Assembly (NCBI GenBank): GCA_965208775.1
Contig: OZ242360.1
Location: 1,922,001 to 1,986,000, forward strand
Reading direction: 5' to 3'
Source of the DNA: JAPOVO01 sp026708165
GTDB taxonomy: Bacteria; Chloroflexota; UBA11872; VXNJ01
Length of the DNA stretch: 64,000 nt
The notes beneath the pieces were generated by a model that was not told the DNA's origin, did not search any database, and saw only the letters and a list, made by a program, of their open reading frames with translations. The position numbers and the translations under genes are program-made. Of this stretch, positions 1 to 8,874 are shown piece by piece. Position 1 is the first letter of the stretch. Every line of letters begins with the position of its first letter.

Positions 1-552
1 CTTGTCGAATCCATGGTGGACCTGCCGCTGGTGCTTCCGCCCGTGGTGGCCGGAGTCGCACTGCTGGTCGCGTTCGGCAGGACCGGACTCGCCGGTCAGC
101 TCCTCGATGTCATGGGGGTTCGCATCGGCTTCAACACCGCCGCGGTGGTGATGGCGCAAACGTTCGTCGCCACGCCCTTCTTCGTCAGGTCCGCCCGCGC
201 CGGGTTCACGTCTGTCAGCCGGCATCTGGAAAACGCCTCCAAGACGCTCGGCGTATCGCCGTTCGGCACCTTCCTTCGAATCACCCTGCCCCTGTCCGCG
301 CCTTCGCTGCTGGCCGGCATGGCCATGGCATGGGCGCGGGCGCTGGGCGAATTCGGCGCGACGATAATGTTTGCCGGGAACCTGGCGGGCAAGACTCGGA
401 CGCTGCCGCTGGCGATATTGACCTCGATGGAGGAAGACCTCGATGCAGCGCTCACGGTCTCGTTGCTGCTGCTGGCCGTTTCGTTCGGCGTTCTGGTGGC
501 ATTTCATCTAGTCGGGTCTCGGGGAGGCGCGGATGCTGCAGCTCGATATTGA
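1..552 (+). CDS. modB: Molybdate ABC transporter permease ModB (5' end outside window)
   Basis: Membrane channel subunit of a molybdate importer. The frame is open to base 1, so the true start lies upstream; the Met at base 13 is internal, because residues before it (LVES) continue the family motif. The motif VDLPLVLPPVVAG near the visible start and the EAA-type loop (ASKTLGVSPFGTFLRITLP) are typical of ModB/CysT-type permeases. Hydrophobic segments follow up to the C-terminus. It overlaps the ATPase gene by 20 bases, so the two are translationally coupled. Molybdate supply fits the CoxI/XdhC-type molybdoenzyme accessory genes 12 kb away. The sulfate permease CysT/W is an alternative, but the short form paired with a single ATPase favours ModB. 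Confidence 0.88.
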   Translation, partial: LVESMVDLPLVLPPVVAGVALLVAFGRTGLAGQLLDVMGVRIGFNTAAVVMAQTFVATPFFVRSARAGFTSVSRHLENASKTLGVSPFGTFLRITLPLSAPSLLAGMAMAWARALGEFGATIMFAGNLAGKTRTLPLAILTSMEEDLDAALTVSLLLLAVSFGVLVAFHLVGSRGGADAAARY

Positions 553-1645
553 GCTTCAAGTCGGCGATTTCAGCCTTGACGTAAATCTCGAAGCGGGACG
601 GGAGCTGATCTCGCTGTTTGGCTATTCCGGTTCCGGCAAGACTCTTACGCTCGAAGCGATTGCGGGTCTCAGAAAGCCCGACCGTGGCCGCATAGCGATC
701 GACGGCGACACTGTCTTCGACTCCACGAAGAAAATCGACGTTCCAGCTCACCGGCGCGGCATCGGCTACCTCATCCAGGACGGGGCGCTGTTTCCCCATC
801 TGACCGCCGCTCAGAACGTGGGATACGGACTGCGCCGTGCGAGCCGGTCGGACCGCGAAGCGCGAGTGCTGGAGCTGCTCGAACTCCTCGATCTGGACGG
901 TTTGGGCGACCGTTACCCCGCAACCCTATCCGGAGGGCAAAAGCAGCGAGTGGCCCTCGCCCGTGCTCTTGCCCCCAAACCGCGGACGCTCCTCCTCGAC
1001 GAGCCGTTTGCCTCGCTCGACGCGTCAATACGCGAGACGTTGGGCAATGAGCTGCTGAGGCTGCGGGAGGAGCTCGACCTGACCATCCTGTTCGTAACTC
1101 ACCAGTTGTCCGAAGCATTCAGCCTGGGCGAAAGGATCGCCGTGTTCGACGGCGGCACAATTCTCCAGGCTGACTCCAATCAGACGATCTATCGATCGCC
1201 TAGATCAAGACGCGTGGCCCTCTTGACCGGCACCGCCAACGTTCTGGACGGCGTCGTTGAGGAGAGCTCCGAAAGAGAGCTCACAGTGCGCACCAGGGAC
1301 TTCGCCGTCTTGACCAACCCATATCCGTTTTCAAAAGGCGACCGCGTCCACATCTGCATCCGCCCGGAATCGGTCTTGCTGATACGCAAGGACAGGCGGC
1401 CTTCCCGAAACAGTCGCGAAAACAACGTCTCCGGCGTCGTCGTCGACCGCAAGGCGCGCGGTTCCCTGTACACGCTCCAGTTTCAGGTTGACGGTTCCGG
1501 CGAGGGGTCCGACCCAACCATCCTTCAAATCGACTTGCCCGCCCGCGTCTACGGCGTGATGCGCGTTGGAGAACATAGGGAATGGGCGGTCTCCCTCCGC
1601 CGGGACTCGCTCCACGTTATCCGGGCGGAACAGCCATGCGTCTAA
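533..1645 (+). CDS. modC: Molybdate ABC transporter ATP-binding protein ModC
   Basis: Cytoplasmic ATPase that powers the molybdate permease. Walker A GYSGSGKT is at residues 30-37, the ABC signature LSGGQKQR near 131-138, and Walker B LLLDEP near 153-158 followed by the D-loop and the switch His (VTHQ). The last ~80 residues read as a TOBE/MOP-like oxyanion-binding domain, as in ModC and related importers. At 370 residues it has the usual family length. It starts inside the end of modB. The substrate is inferred from the permease motif and the MOP-like tail; sulfate or tungstate cannot be excluded. Confidence 0.88.
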   Translation: MLQLDIELQVGDFSLDVNLEAGRELISLFGYSGSGKTLTLEAIAGLRKPDRGRIAIDGDTVFDSTKKIDVPAHRRGIGYLIQDGALFPHLTAAQNVGYGLRRASRSDREARVLELLELLDLDGLGDRYPATLSGGQKQRVALARALAPKPRTLLLDEPFASLDASIRETLGNELLRLREELDLTILFVTHQLSEAFSLGERIAVFDGGTILQADSNQTIYRSPRSRRVALLTGTANVLDGVVEESSERELTVRTRDFAVLTNPYPFSKGDRVHICIRPESVLLIRKDRRPSRNSRENNVSGVVVDRKARGSLYTLQFQVDGSGEGSDPTILQIDLPARVYGVMRVGEHREWAVSLRRDSLHVIRAEQPCV

Positions 1646-1709
1646 AAACGCGCCCGTCGCGTAACGCGAATTGCGAGTTGGCGTTATAGACGACGGGGAC
1701 CACCGAGGG

Positions 1710-2279
1710 ATGGGAATACCGCTACCCAAAATCAAGCCAGATCATGACCTCGACGAGACGATTCGCCGAGCCAGCGATCTGGATAGAGACGCCTTTGGCC
1801 AGCTATATCGTGAATTCGCGCCCCGCATACATCGGTTTATCGAGTATCGAACGCGAAATCGGGAGCTGGCCGAGGACCTCACGAATCAGGTTTTCATGCA
1901 AGCGTTGAGGGCAATCGGAAGATATCAGCACCGCTCGATACCCCAATTCACGGGATGGCTGTTCAGAATCGCGCGCAACGCCGTCGCCGACCACTGGCGG
2001 CGTTCGCGAAGCTCCGTAAGTCTTGATCCCGACGTGCACATGCGGGATCACGTCGAGTCCGGCGACTTTGCCGGTCAAATGGCCCAGTCGGAGGAGCTTG
2101 CGAACGCCCTCAAGCAGCTCACTCCCGACCAGATGGAAGTCGTGGCGCTCCGGTTCTCGCAAAACATGAATCACGCCGAAATAGCCGCCATTCTGGGCAA
2201 AAAGGAGACAGCCGTTCGTGCGTTGCAGTTCAGGGCGATGACGACTCTCAGGGCGATTCTCGCCAGGGAGTCCGACTAG
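1710..2279 (+). CDS. ECF-type sigma-70 family RNA polymerase sigma factor
   Basis: Alternative sigma factor of 189 residues. Region 2 (about 30-75: FGQLYREFAPRIHRFIEYR, then ELAEDLTNQVF and the hydrophobic WLFRIARNAVADHWRR) binds core and the -10 element. Region 4 (about 135-183: LTPDQMEVVALRF, then HAEIAAIL and a recognition helix) is the -35-binding helix-turn-helix. The ATG at 1710 is preferred over one at 1671 because homology begins after it. Its stop overlaps the GTG of the next gene (TAGTG), so the downstream membrane protein is probably its coupled regulator. The regulon is unknown. Confidence 0.85.
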   Translation: MGIPLPKIKPDHDLDETIRRASDLDRDAFGQLYREFAPRIHRFIEYRTRNRELAEDLTNQVFMQALRAIGRYQHRSIPQFTGWLFRIARNAVADHWRRSRSSVSLDPDVHMRDHVESGDFAGQMAQSEELANALKQLTPDQMEVVALRFSQNMNHAEIAAILGKKETAVRALQFRAMTTLRAILARESD

Positions 2280-4198
2280 TGAAAGACCGCACGGTCGAAA
2301 GAGTCATCAGCACCTGCGTCGACCGCTATCTCAGCGGCGAATGGACGCTCGACGACTGTCTGGCCCGATATCCCGAGCACGCCGATCTCATTCGCAACTA
2401 TCTTGAGCTGAGCGATTCCCTGTCCGACCTCACTCCCCCGCCGCCTTCCAAGGCGGCGCTCTCGTTTGGCGAACGCCTAGTGCTCGGCGAGCTCGACCAG
2501 CTTGTGGAGTCCAGGCGGTCTGGTTCGAGTTGGCGCGGGCTTGCCGACAGGTTCGGACGGCTGCTGGCCGCGTCCCGGCTAGCCACGGCGACGGCGGTCG
2601 TCTTCCTGGCATTGGTATTGGGCAGCGGCGCCACGCTCGCGGCTTCGGTAAGCAGCCCCTCCAGCCCCCTATATGGATACAAGCTCGCTCTCGACCGGGT
2701 CCGAATCGAGCTGGCTCCCGAAGACCGCAAGGCCGATGTGTATATCGACGTCGCCGGCCGTCGGCTGCAAGAGATGGAGCACGTGGCTCTGTCCGAAGGA
2801 GGTCAGGGACTCGACCGCATTTCGGCCCACTACAAGCAGATGCTCGATCACGGCCTCCAGAAACTCCAATCGCTTTCGCAGGCCGACGCCGCCCACGTAC
2901 GTCAGCGTTTTACCGAATCGCGTTCCAACTTCCACATCCGGCTGGAGGGGCACCGCCGGCGGCTTGAGCTAATGGCCCCCTCAGGACCGCCGCAGCATCG
3001 GGAAATCGTCGTCGCCGTGCTCAAGAATGCCGAGACTCATCTCTCCAGAATTCCCACCGCTCCGCCGGCGGTCCATTTGCAGCAGGAAACTACGCCTGCA
3101 CGGGTAGAGACTCCGCCGCGCGTTCCCGCAACGGCGACTCCGACGGCCACCTTGGCGCCCACCGTACAGCCCACGGCCACGCCGTCGGGCACCGCCACTG
3201 AAGGCGGCGAAGATGATTCCTCCGGTCAAACCGGTACCACTGATGCCGCCGAACAGCAGACTCCTCAACCGACCGAAACACCTGCTCCGGAACCCACGGC
3301 CACTCCCGCCCCCACGCCGACGCCGTTGCCGGAAGCCGTTCAGATCGAGGGCGTAATAACGGCGATGTCACAGTCCGTGCTGGAAGTGGACGGACGCAAG
3401 ATAGTGCTCGACGCTAACGTGGTGCCTGATCCCGTCGTGCTGGGCAAGCCCGGTGTGGGAGTCCATGTTCGGATTCGCGGCATTCCGATGGCGGATGGAA
3501 CGGTCGTTCTGTTGGAGCTTCAAACGCTCCCGGACAAGGCGACCCAGACGCCGTCGCCGACACCGACGCCGAGCCAAACCCCAACGCCGGAACCGTCTCC
3601 GACGGCTGCTCCGGAACCCGACGAGACTGCTACTCCAAAGCCCGAGTTCGAGATATCCGGCTCCATCACCGCCATAACCGATTCCTCAATCGAGGTTGAC
3701 GGTCGCACGATCGACATCGCCAAGCTCCTTGACACCGGCGCCGTGAGCCTGGAGTCGCTCGAGGTCGGAGTGATGGTTCAGGTCATAGGCTACGTGCGGC
3801 CCGGCAACGTTCTCGCCGCGGTCTCGTTGATAATCCACGACCCTGAAACGGAGTCCGGCGGCTCGGAAACTGAAACGACGCCCACACCCGAAGCTTCCGA
3901 GACTTCCACTCCCACTGTCACCCCGCCGGCTGACGAGACTCAGGTCACGATCGAGGGCGTACTCACCGCCGTCAGCGAAGGGTCGGTCGAGATCGATGGC
4001 CAGACGGTGACCATTATCCTGGAGGGCGAAGACGCGACGGTGGTTGAAGGCGTAATCGAGGTCGGGGCGACAGCCGTGATCATCGCATCGCCGGGAGAGA
4101 ACGGCGCGCTGGTAGCAGTCAGTATCGTCATTCAGTCCGGGACGGCGACACCCGATGCTACGCCAACTCCGGACAACGGCGACGACGGGCAAAACTAG
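2279..4198 (+). CDS. Membrane DUF5667 protein with three DUF5666-like repeats, probable sigma-factor partner
   Basis: A 639-residue protein coupled to the sigma factor by a TAGTG overlap. Residues 1-60 (with DDCLARYPEHADLIRNYLEL) resemble the cytoplasmic head seen in proteins paired with such sigma factors. One membrane helix lies near 100-121. A DUF5667-like helical domain (130-250; PLYGYKLALDRVRIEL) follows. The outside part has Thr/Pro linkers and three related beta-rich repeats beginning near residues 353 (IEGVITAMSQSVLEVDGR), 457 (ISGSITAITDSSIEVDGR) and 555 (IEGVLTAVSEGSVEIDGQ), which match the DUF5666 pattern. An anti-sigma or surface-sensing role is inferred only from order and topology. 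Confidence 0.75.
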   Translation: MKDRTVERVISTCVDRYLSGEWTLDDCLARYPEHADLIRNYLELSDSLSDLTPPPPSKAALSFGERLVLGELDQLVESRRSGSSWRGLADRFGRLLAASRLATATAVVFLALVLGSGATLAASVSSPSSPLYGYKLALDRVRIELAPEDRKADVYIDVAGRRLQEMEHVALSEGGQGLDRISAHYKQMLDHGLQKLQSLSQADAAHVRQRFTESRSNFHIRLEGHRRRLELMAPSGPPQHREIVVAVLKNAETHLSRIPTAPPAVHLQQETTPARVETPPRVPATATPTATLAPTVQPTATPSGTATEGGEDDSSGQTGTTDAAEQQTPQPTETPAPEPTATPAPTPTPLPEAVQIEGVITAMSQSVLEVDGRKIVLDANVVPDPVVLGKPGVGVHVRIRGIPMADGTVVLLELQTLPDKATQTPSPTPTPSQTPTPEPSPTAAPEPDETATPKPEFEISGSITAITDSSIEVDGRTIDIAKLLDTGAVSLESLEVGVMVQVIGYVRPGNVLAAVSLIIHDPETESGGSETETTPTPEASETSTPTVTPPADETQVTIEGVLTAVSEGSVEIDGQTVTIILEGEDATVVEGVIEVGATAVIIASPGENGALVAVSIVIQSGTATPDATPTPDNGDDGQN

Positions 4199-4345
4199 GA
4201 CTCGTCGGACGACAATTACCGCATCTCCCGGCAATCTCAACATCGTCGCCGACCAGCTGCGTCGGAGGGCGGCGGCTATCCTATCGGTTGGCTGAGAGCC
4301 GACGGAAACACGTAGCAGGAGGGTGGCGTCATCGCATCGGTAAGA

Positions 4346-5338
4346 ATGGGCATAGTCGGCTGCGGCGGCTTCATGGCTGCGGGGCATATCGGCAATCTCC
4401 TGTCCTTTCCAGAGGTCGAGATCGTGGGACTCGCCGATACGAGCGAGGAGTCGATAGCGCGGATGAAGGAGCGATTTCCGGCCCTGGAAGGCACGCCTGA
4501 ATTCGCCGATCACCGTTCCCTGCTTGAGGAAGCCGGTCCCGACGCGGTCGAGATCGCAACCCCGCACGCGCTGCACGCCGCGCACATAGTCGACTCATTC
4601 GAAGCGGGTTGCCATGTTCTGGTCGAAAAGCCTCTCGTGATCTCGACCGACGAGGCCAAAGAAGTGCTGGCCGGGCGCGACGAGGCGGGCAAGGTGCTGC
4701 TGGTCTCCTACCAGCGGCGGTACGAACCCAACTTTCGATACGTCAGACAGATAGTCGGCTCGGGCGCTCTCGGCGAGCTTGAGTTCGTGTCGGTCGTGCT
4801 GAGTCAGGGCTGGATGGACCTCTCCCGCGGCAAGTGGCGTCAGGACCCTGCGATTTCAGGCGGGGGGATGCTCCTCGACACGGGGAGCCATCTGCTCGAT
4901 TTTCTCCTGTTCGCTACCGGGCTGGACGTGCACAGGGTCTCGGCCTACTCGTCGAACCTCAGCGCGCCGGTGGAGATCAACAGCTCGGTCTCCCTGACGT
5001 TCGCCGGAGGCTGCCTCGGCAGCATTGCGGTGGTAGGACGCTCGGTCCCATCGATCTACGAATCCGTGAACATCTTCGGCTCCAAAGGTTCCATTCGAAT
5101 AGAGGCCGGGCGAATACCCGGTCGCTCGCAGGTCGAGATGTTCCACCAGAGCTTCAGCGATGGGCCGGTCGAACTTGGCGATCTGCCCGAAGGATCGACT
5201 CCCGACGCGAACTTCGTAGACGCGATCCTGGGACGCGACGACGTGAAGGCGCCGGGCGAAGCCGGTCTCGCCGTGGTTCGGTTCACAGAAGCCATATACG
5301 AATCGGCCCGTCTCGGCCGCGAAGTGACGGTCGCTTAG
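4346..5338 (+). CDS. Gfo/Idh/MocA-family NAD(P)-dependent oxidoreductase
   Basis: Cytoplasmic sugar or cyclitol dehydrogenase-like protein. The N-terminal Rossmann fold has GIVGCGGFMAAGH at residues 2-14. The family signature VEKPL (near 95) carries the catalytic Lys, and a C-terminal alpha/beta domain includes GGGMLLDTGSHLLDF with the catalytic-region His. Substrate is not predictable. The start is uncertain: a strong AGGAGGG at 4317-4323 is 22 bases from this ATG but only 7 from an in-frame ATC at 4331, and no ATG/GTG/TTG lies between. It is flanked by unrelated genes and probably transcribed alone. Confidence 0.85.
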   Translation: MGIVGCGGFMAAGHIGNLLSFPEVEIVGLADTSEESIARMKERFPALEGTPEFADHRSLLEEAGPDAVEIATPHALHAAHIVDSFEAGCHVLVEKPLVISTDEAKEVLAGRDEAGKVLLVSYQRRYEPNFRYVRQIVGSGALGELEFVSVVLSQGWMDLSRGKWRQDPAISGGGMLLDTGSHLLDFLLFATGLDVHRVSAYSSNLSAPVEINSSVSLTFAGGCLGSIAVVGRSVPSIYESVNIFGSKGSIRIEAGRIPGRSQVEMFHQSFSDGPVELGDLPEGSTPDANFVDAILGRDDVKAPGEAGLAVVRFTEAIYESARLGREVTVA

Positions 5339-5351
5339 CCCGGCTGCGGAC

Positions 5352-6587
5352 TCACTCTTCGGGCGACTCGACCGAATCGGCGGAAAAGCCCAGCTCCGCC
5401 GCGTTGTCGAAACTCTCGTTGGCGTCGTCTATCCGGCCCAGCTTCTCCAGGATCTCGCCCTTGGTCTGATGGGCCGTCGCGAAAGTCGGGTCCAGCCGCA
5501 ACGCCGTTTCGATGTTCTGAAGGGCCAGATCGAGGTTGCCGGCCAGCATCCGAGAATCGGCCAGGTTGTTATACAGGCGCGCGCTGTTCGGGTCGACTTG
5601 TATGGCGAGCGCGTAATCGGCGGCGGCCTGGTCGTAGCGATCTCGCGAATAAGAGACCTGAGCCCGCAGCTCGTAGACCGATATGCTCGGGCCGCCAAGC
5701 TGGAGCGCTCTGGTCAAGTCTTCGTAAGCTCGATCGTGTTTTTCGAGGCGAAGATTGGTTTCGCCGCGCGATGTCAGGACCGCCGCGCTGAAGCCGTCTC
5801 CCAGATCCTGCTCTCGAATCATATCGAGCGCTCTGTTTTGACTTGCGAGCGCCGACTCATAGTCCCGCAGGCCGAATTTCGCCAGCCCCAGGACGTAATG
5901 ATCGAATGCCGACTTGCCGGATAGCGCTACCGCCCGTTCGATCTCACGCTCACCGATATCCGGTCTTCCGAGCTGGATGTATAAGAGTGCCCGGCGTCGG
6001 TAGGCGGTCGGATCGTCGGGCCGCAACCGGGCGAGCTGGCCCAAGTCGTCCAGCGCCTCTATCGGACGCTCGGCGGCGATCAGCGCATCGGCTCGCTCTT
6101 CGTACGCCTCGGGATGCTCGTCATCGAGTTCTATCACCGCCGAGAAGTCGGCGATGGCCTTGTCGAACTCTCCCGCGCCGGCCCACGCCCGGCCCCTTCC
6201 CAGGAGTGCGGAAACCTCGCCGCCGTATTCCTCGATGTGCCCGGTGAATGCCTCGGCGGCCCCCTCGAAATCGCCGAGCCGGAGTCGCAGATATCCCTGG
6301 TCCATCAACGCCTGCGTTACTGAGTCGGCGTCGGTGGATGGCGTTGTCGGTTCCAATGTCACCGCGGGCGTAAATCCACTGCCCCCGGCGGCCCTGGTCC
6401 TCGGTTGTTCCGGCCCCGAAACCATGCGAAAACCGCTGCCGGATTCCGACGTGCACGCGGCCAAAGCGAGACACCCCAGCGCCAGCCACGCCAGCGTTCG
6501 CAATATCGAGCGTTTCAAAAGCCTTCCAAACAGGCGGCGGCCGGGAGAGGAATTGCCGGCCGCTTCAAAGGCCGCTTTCGGGATCAT
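5352..6587 (-). CDS. TPR-repeat lipoprotein
   Basis: A 411-residue exported scaffold protein. A basic N-region (GRRLFGRLLKRS), hydrophobic core and lipobox LAAC put the lipidated Cys at residue 45. After a low-complexity linker, tetratricopeptide helices run from about 90 to 400, for example ALLGRGRAWAGAGEFDKAI, SARLYNNLADSRMLAG and ATAHQTKGEILEKLG. TPR lipoproteins bind other proteins at the cell surface; no catalytic motif is present. It is transcribed opposite the oxidoreductase before it (convergent) and may share a transcript with the genes upstream to 9416. The partner is unknown. Confidence 0.85.
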   Translation of the reverse strand: MIPKAAFEAAGNSSPGRRLFGRLLKRSILRTLAWLALGCLALAACTSESGSGFRMVSGPEQPRTRAAGGSGFTPAVTLEPTTPSTDADSVTQALMDQGYLRLRLGDFEGAAEAFTGHIEEYGGEVSALLGRGRAWAGAGEFDKAIADFSAVIELDDEHPEAYEERADALIAAERPIEALDDLGQLARLRPDDPTAYRRRALLYIQLGRPDIGEREIERAVALSGKSAFDHYVLGLAKFGLRDYESALASQNRALDMIREQDLGDGFSAAVLTSRGETNLRLEKHDRAYEDLTRALQLGGPSISVYELRAQVSYSRDRYDQAAADYALAIQVDPNSARLYNNLADSRMLAGNLDLALQNIETALRLDPTFATAHQTKGEILEKLGRIDDANESFDNAAELGFSADSVESPEE

Positions 6588-6660
6588 GGCTTCACCATCG
6601 GACTCTCATTCGGGTGAAAGACATTTTAACAAGAGCCCCAGCGCCGCTTGATCTGTAGGC

Positions 6661-7374
6661 CTACTTTTTCTTGCCCAGAAAGTAGAACGCCGACGCGATC
6701 TCCGGAGCGGCCGGCCGTCCGGCGAACAGATAATCGAGATACTTGATCGGGAACGTAAGCCAGGCCGCCACGAACTCGGCGAGGAACTTGGCCCGCCGGT
6801 TGTCCGAAAAGCCGGTCAGCAGTCCCGCCAGGTATCTGCGAAGAATCCAGCTCAGCGCCGAGCTGGGCCCGGTGCACACGCCAAGGTCGATCTCGTCGAA
6901 GTCCCGGAACAGGCGCCGCATTCCGGAATTCGTATACCGCGTGTAGTCGTGCGGCGCCGCGTGATAAGCCTGGAGGAAAGGGACCTCGCAATAGACGAGA
7001 CCGTCGGGCTTGAGCACCCGCAGCATCTCCGCGACGGAAAGCTCGGGATTGCTCACGTGCTCCAGTACGGCCAGCGAAAGCGCCGCGTCGATCGAGCCGT
7101 CGGCGAACGGAAGCGCCAGCGCGTCTCCAACCACGCCCACGAGCGGCGTGCGCCTGATATCCAGGTAGATTGTGGCGTCCACGACGCCGCGGCCAACATC
7201 ATTCGCCGGAAGCGCCCGTCCGCCGCCGCCCACGTTCAGAACCCGTAATCGACCGTCGCGTCCGTGACCCGCAAGCCGGGCGCCGAGCGCTCGCATGTTT
7301 CGCGCCGAGGCGGTGTTGAGAGTCGGTCCCGGAAAACGCAGCAGCCTCAGCGCGGCCCGTTTGAGCGCCTGCAC
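6661..7374 (-). CDS. SAM-dependent methyltransferase (class I)
   Basis: A 237-residue methyltransferase. The glycine-rich motif I reads VLNVGGGG; a later segment with GDALALPFADGSIDAALSLAVLEH matches the motifs around adenosine binding in Methyltransf_11 proteins, and LKPDGLVYCEVPF is the usual post-IV strand. The long frame runs upstream into the HAD gene, but the GTG at 7374 is chosen: it overlaps that gene's stop (TAGTG) and gives normal family length. The C-terminus (FYFLGKKK) has a hydrophobic, basic tail. The substrate is unknown; a lipid or glycan is plausible from similar proteins. Confidence 0.75.
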   Translation of the reverse strand: MQALKRAALRLLRFPGPTLNTASARNMRALGARLAGHGRDGRLRVLNVGGGGRALPANDVGRGVVDATIYLDIRRTPLVGVVGDALALPFADGSIDAALSLAVLEHVSNPELSVAEMLRVLKPDGLVYCEVPFLQAYHAAPHDYTRYTNSGMRRLFRDFDEIDLGVCTGPSSALSWILRRYLAGLLTGFSDNRRAKFLAEFVAAWLTFPIKYLDYLFAGRPAAPEIASAFYFLGKKK

Positions 7375-8108
7375 TACACCATCTCCGCCACCGCCGGCAG
7401 CAGCTGGCGGATACTGTCGATTACCTGGTGCGGGCGTGCTCCTTCGGGCGGCGCAAGACCCGTATCGAGCCGCTTCCAGATCGCCTTCAGGCCCGCGCGC
7501 TGCGCGCCTATGACGTCCACGTATGGATCGTCCCCCACCATCACGACCTCGGACGGGCGGAGGTCCATTCGCTGCAATACCTCGCGGTACGCGCCGGGAA
7601 ACGGCTTCATCCACCCGATTTCGCAGCTCAATACCATGCAGTTGATCAAACGGGCGATGCCAGTTCGCCGCAAACGGTCGCGCAGCAGTTCCGGCCCCCA
7701 CAGAACGTTGGCGAGGACGCCCAGCTTGAGGGCCAACCCTCTCGCCAGCGTCAGGGTCTCCATCACGTCGGCGAGCGGCGCCATGCTTTCGTAGTAGCGT
7801 CGAAAGTATCCGTCGAGGACCGTGCGGGCATGTTCGCGCGGCAGGCTGCACCCCAAGTCGTCGAGAACGTCGTGAAACAGCGCTTCCGTGTCCGGCTGGG
7901 AGTGGTTCGATTCGTACGACTCGACGACCGCCTCTTGCAGCGTTCTTCCGATCGCCGCCGCGAGTTCCTCGGCGCTGGGCGAGTACCCCGAGTACTCCTC
8001 GACAAGCGGCAGGATCGCGCTGGCCGCTTCCAGGTTTGCGTCTCCCCCGGCCAGCGGCGCTTGAGTGACCAGCGTGTCTCCCAGGTCGAAGATTACGCCT
8101 CGTATCAA
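7374..8108 (-). CDS. HAD-superfamily hydrolase
   Basis: A 244-residue phosphatase-like enzyme of the haloacid dehalogenase superfamily. Motif I is FDLGDTLV (nucleophile Asp at residue 8, with the second Asp of DxGDT), and motif IV is VMVGDDPYVDVIGA. A helical cap lies between residues 25 and 120. It starts at TTG 8108 (LIRGVIFDLGD) with no better start upstream in frame. Its stop overlaps the GTG of the methyltransferase, so both are made from one message. Substrate is unknown; phosphoglycolate-type phosphatases are the nearest general class. Confidence 0.82.
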   Translation of the reverse strand: MIRGVIFDLGDTLVTQAPLAGGDANLEAASAILPLVEEYSGYSPSAEELAAAIGRTLQEAVVESYESNHSQPDTEALFHDVLDDLGCSLPREHARTVLDGYFRRYYESMAPLADVMETLTLARGLALKLGVLANVLWGPELLRDRLRRTGIARLINCMVLSCEIGWMKPFPGAYREVLQRMDLRPSEVVMVGDDPYVDVIGAQRAGLKAIWKRLDTGLAPPEGARPHQVIDSIRQLLPAVAEMV

Positions 8109-8136
8109 GAGGGTTTGAACCGGCCCCCCGGCCCTC

Positions 8137-8874
8137 TTACCCCACGGACCTGATCGAGGCCGGGGCGTGGACTTCGGTCATCGCGTGTAGGTCGTAAAAG
8201 GCGTCGGTGTGAAGGCGCAGCTCTTCGGCCATCGATTCGGCGAATGAGTACACCTCCACGCGCACGCCCTTCTCCCGGACCAGGTCGACAACCGGAACGA
8301 AGTCACCGTCGCCCGACAGCAGCGCCAGCACGTCCATGGACTCGATGCGCCGTATGACGTCGACCGCCAGCACCAGGTCGAGGTCGGCCTTGCGCGTCCC
8401 GTCGGCGAACATCTTCACCGGCTTGGTCACGATGTCGTAGCCCTTGCCCCATACCGGTGAGACGGTGCGCTGATCTTCCAGCCGGCCGCCGTAATCGGCG
8501 TAGATCGGGCAATACGCCCGCGCGTGTACGATCCGCCGGTTGCCGATGACGCGCTCCAGCAGCTTCTCGTAGTCGATCACTGTCGGGTTCTCGTTGACCC
8601 GGTCGGTCAGATTCGCCGTATCGGCAAAAACTCCCAGCCTGAGTTGCGGGCCTGCTTCGGTTCCCGAGTCGTTCGCCGCGCCGTTTGCCGAGTGCTCAAG
8701 TGACTTGTTGATCCTCTTTAGGGTCGAGATTAGCTCGGCGTCGCTCTTGGCGGGCCGCTTTAGCGCCGCCTTCAAATCGTCAAGAAATGTGGTTAGTCCC
8801 GCGCTGTCGCCGCCGTCATCGCGGCCCGCATTCTCATCGTCGTAACGCTCCGGCACTGGTCTTAGTCGTCTCAT
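8137..8874 (-). CDS. NYN-domain (LabA/DUF88-like) putative ribonuclease
   Basis: A 245-residue protein of the PIN-like NYN group. The acidic active-site positions are visible as FADTANL (near 80), KADLDLVLAVD (near 165) and LLSGDGDFVPVV (near 185). The first ~70 residues are charged and probably unstructured. It starts at an ATG that overlaps the stop of the upstream coiled-coil gene (ATGA), which suggests a functional pair. NYN proteins cut RNA; the target here is unknown. It is followed by the HAD hydrolase after a short gap. Confidence 0.82.
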   Translation of the reverse strand: MRRLRPVPERYDDENAGRDDGGDSAGLTTFLDDLKAALKRPAKSDAELISTLKRINKSLEHSANGAANDSGTEAGPQLRLGVFADTANLTDRVNENPTVIDYEKLLERVIGNRRIVHARAYCPIYADYGGRLEDQRTVSPVWGKGYDIVTKPVKMFADGTRKADLDLVLAVDVIRRIESMDVLALLSGDGDFVPVVDLVREKGVRVEVYSFAESMAEELRLHTDAFYDLHAMTEVHAPASIRSVG

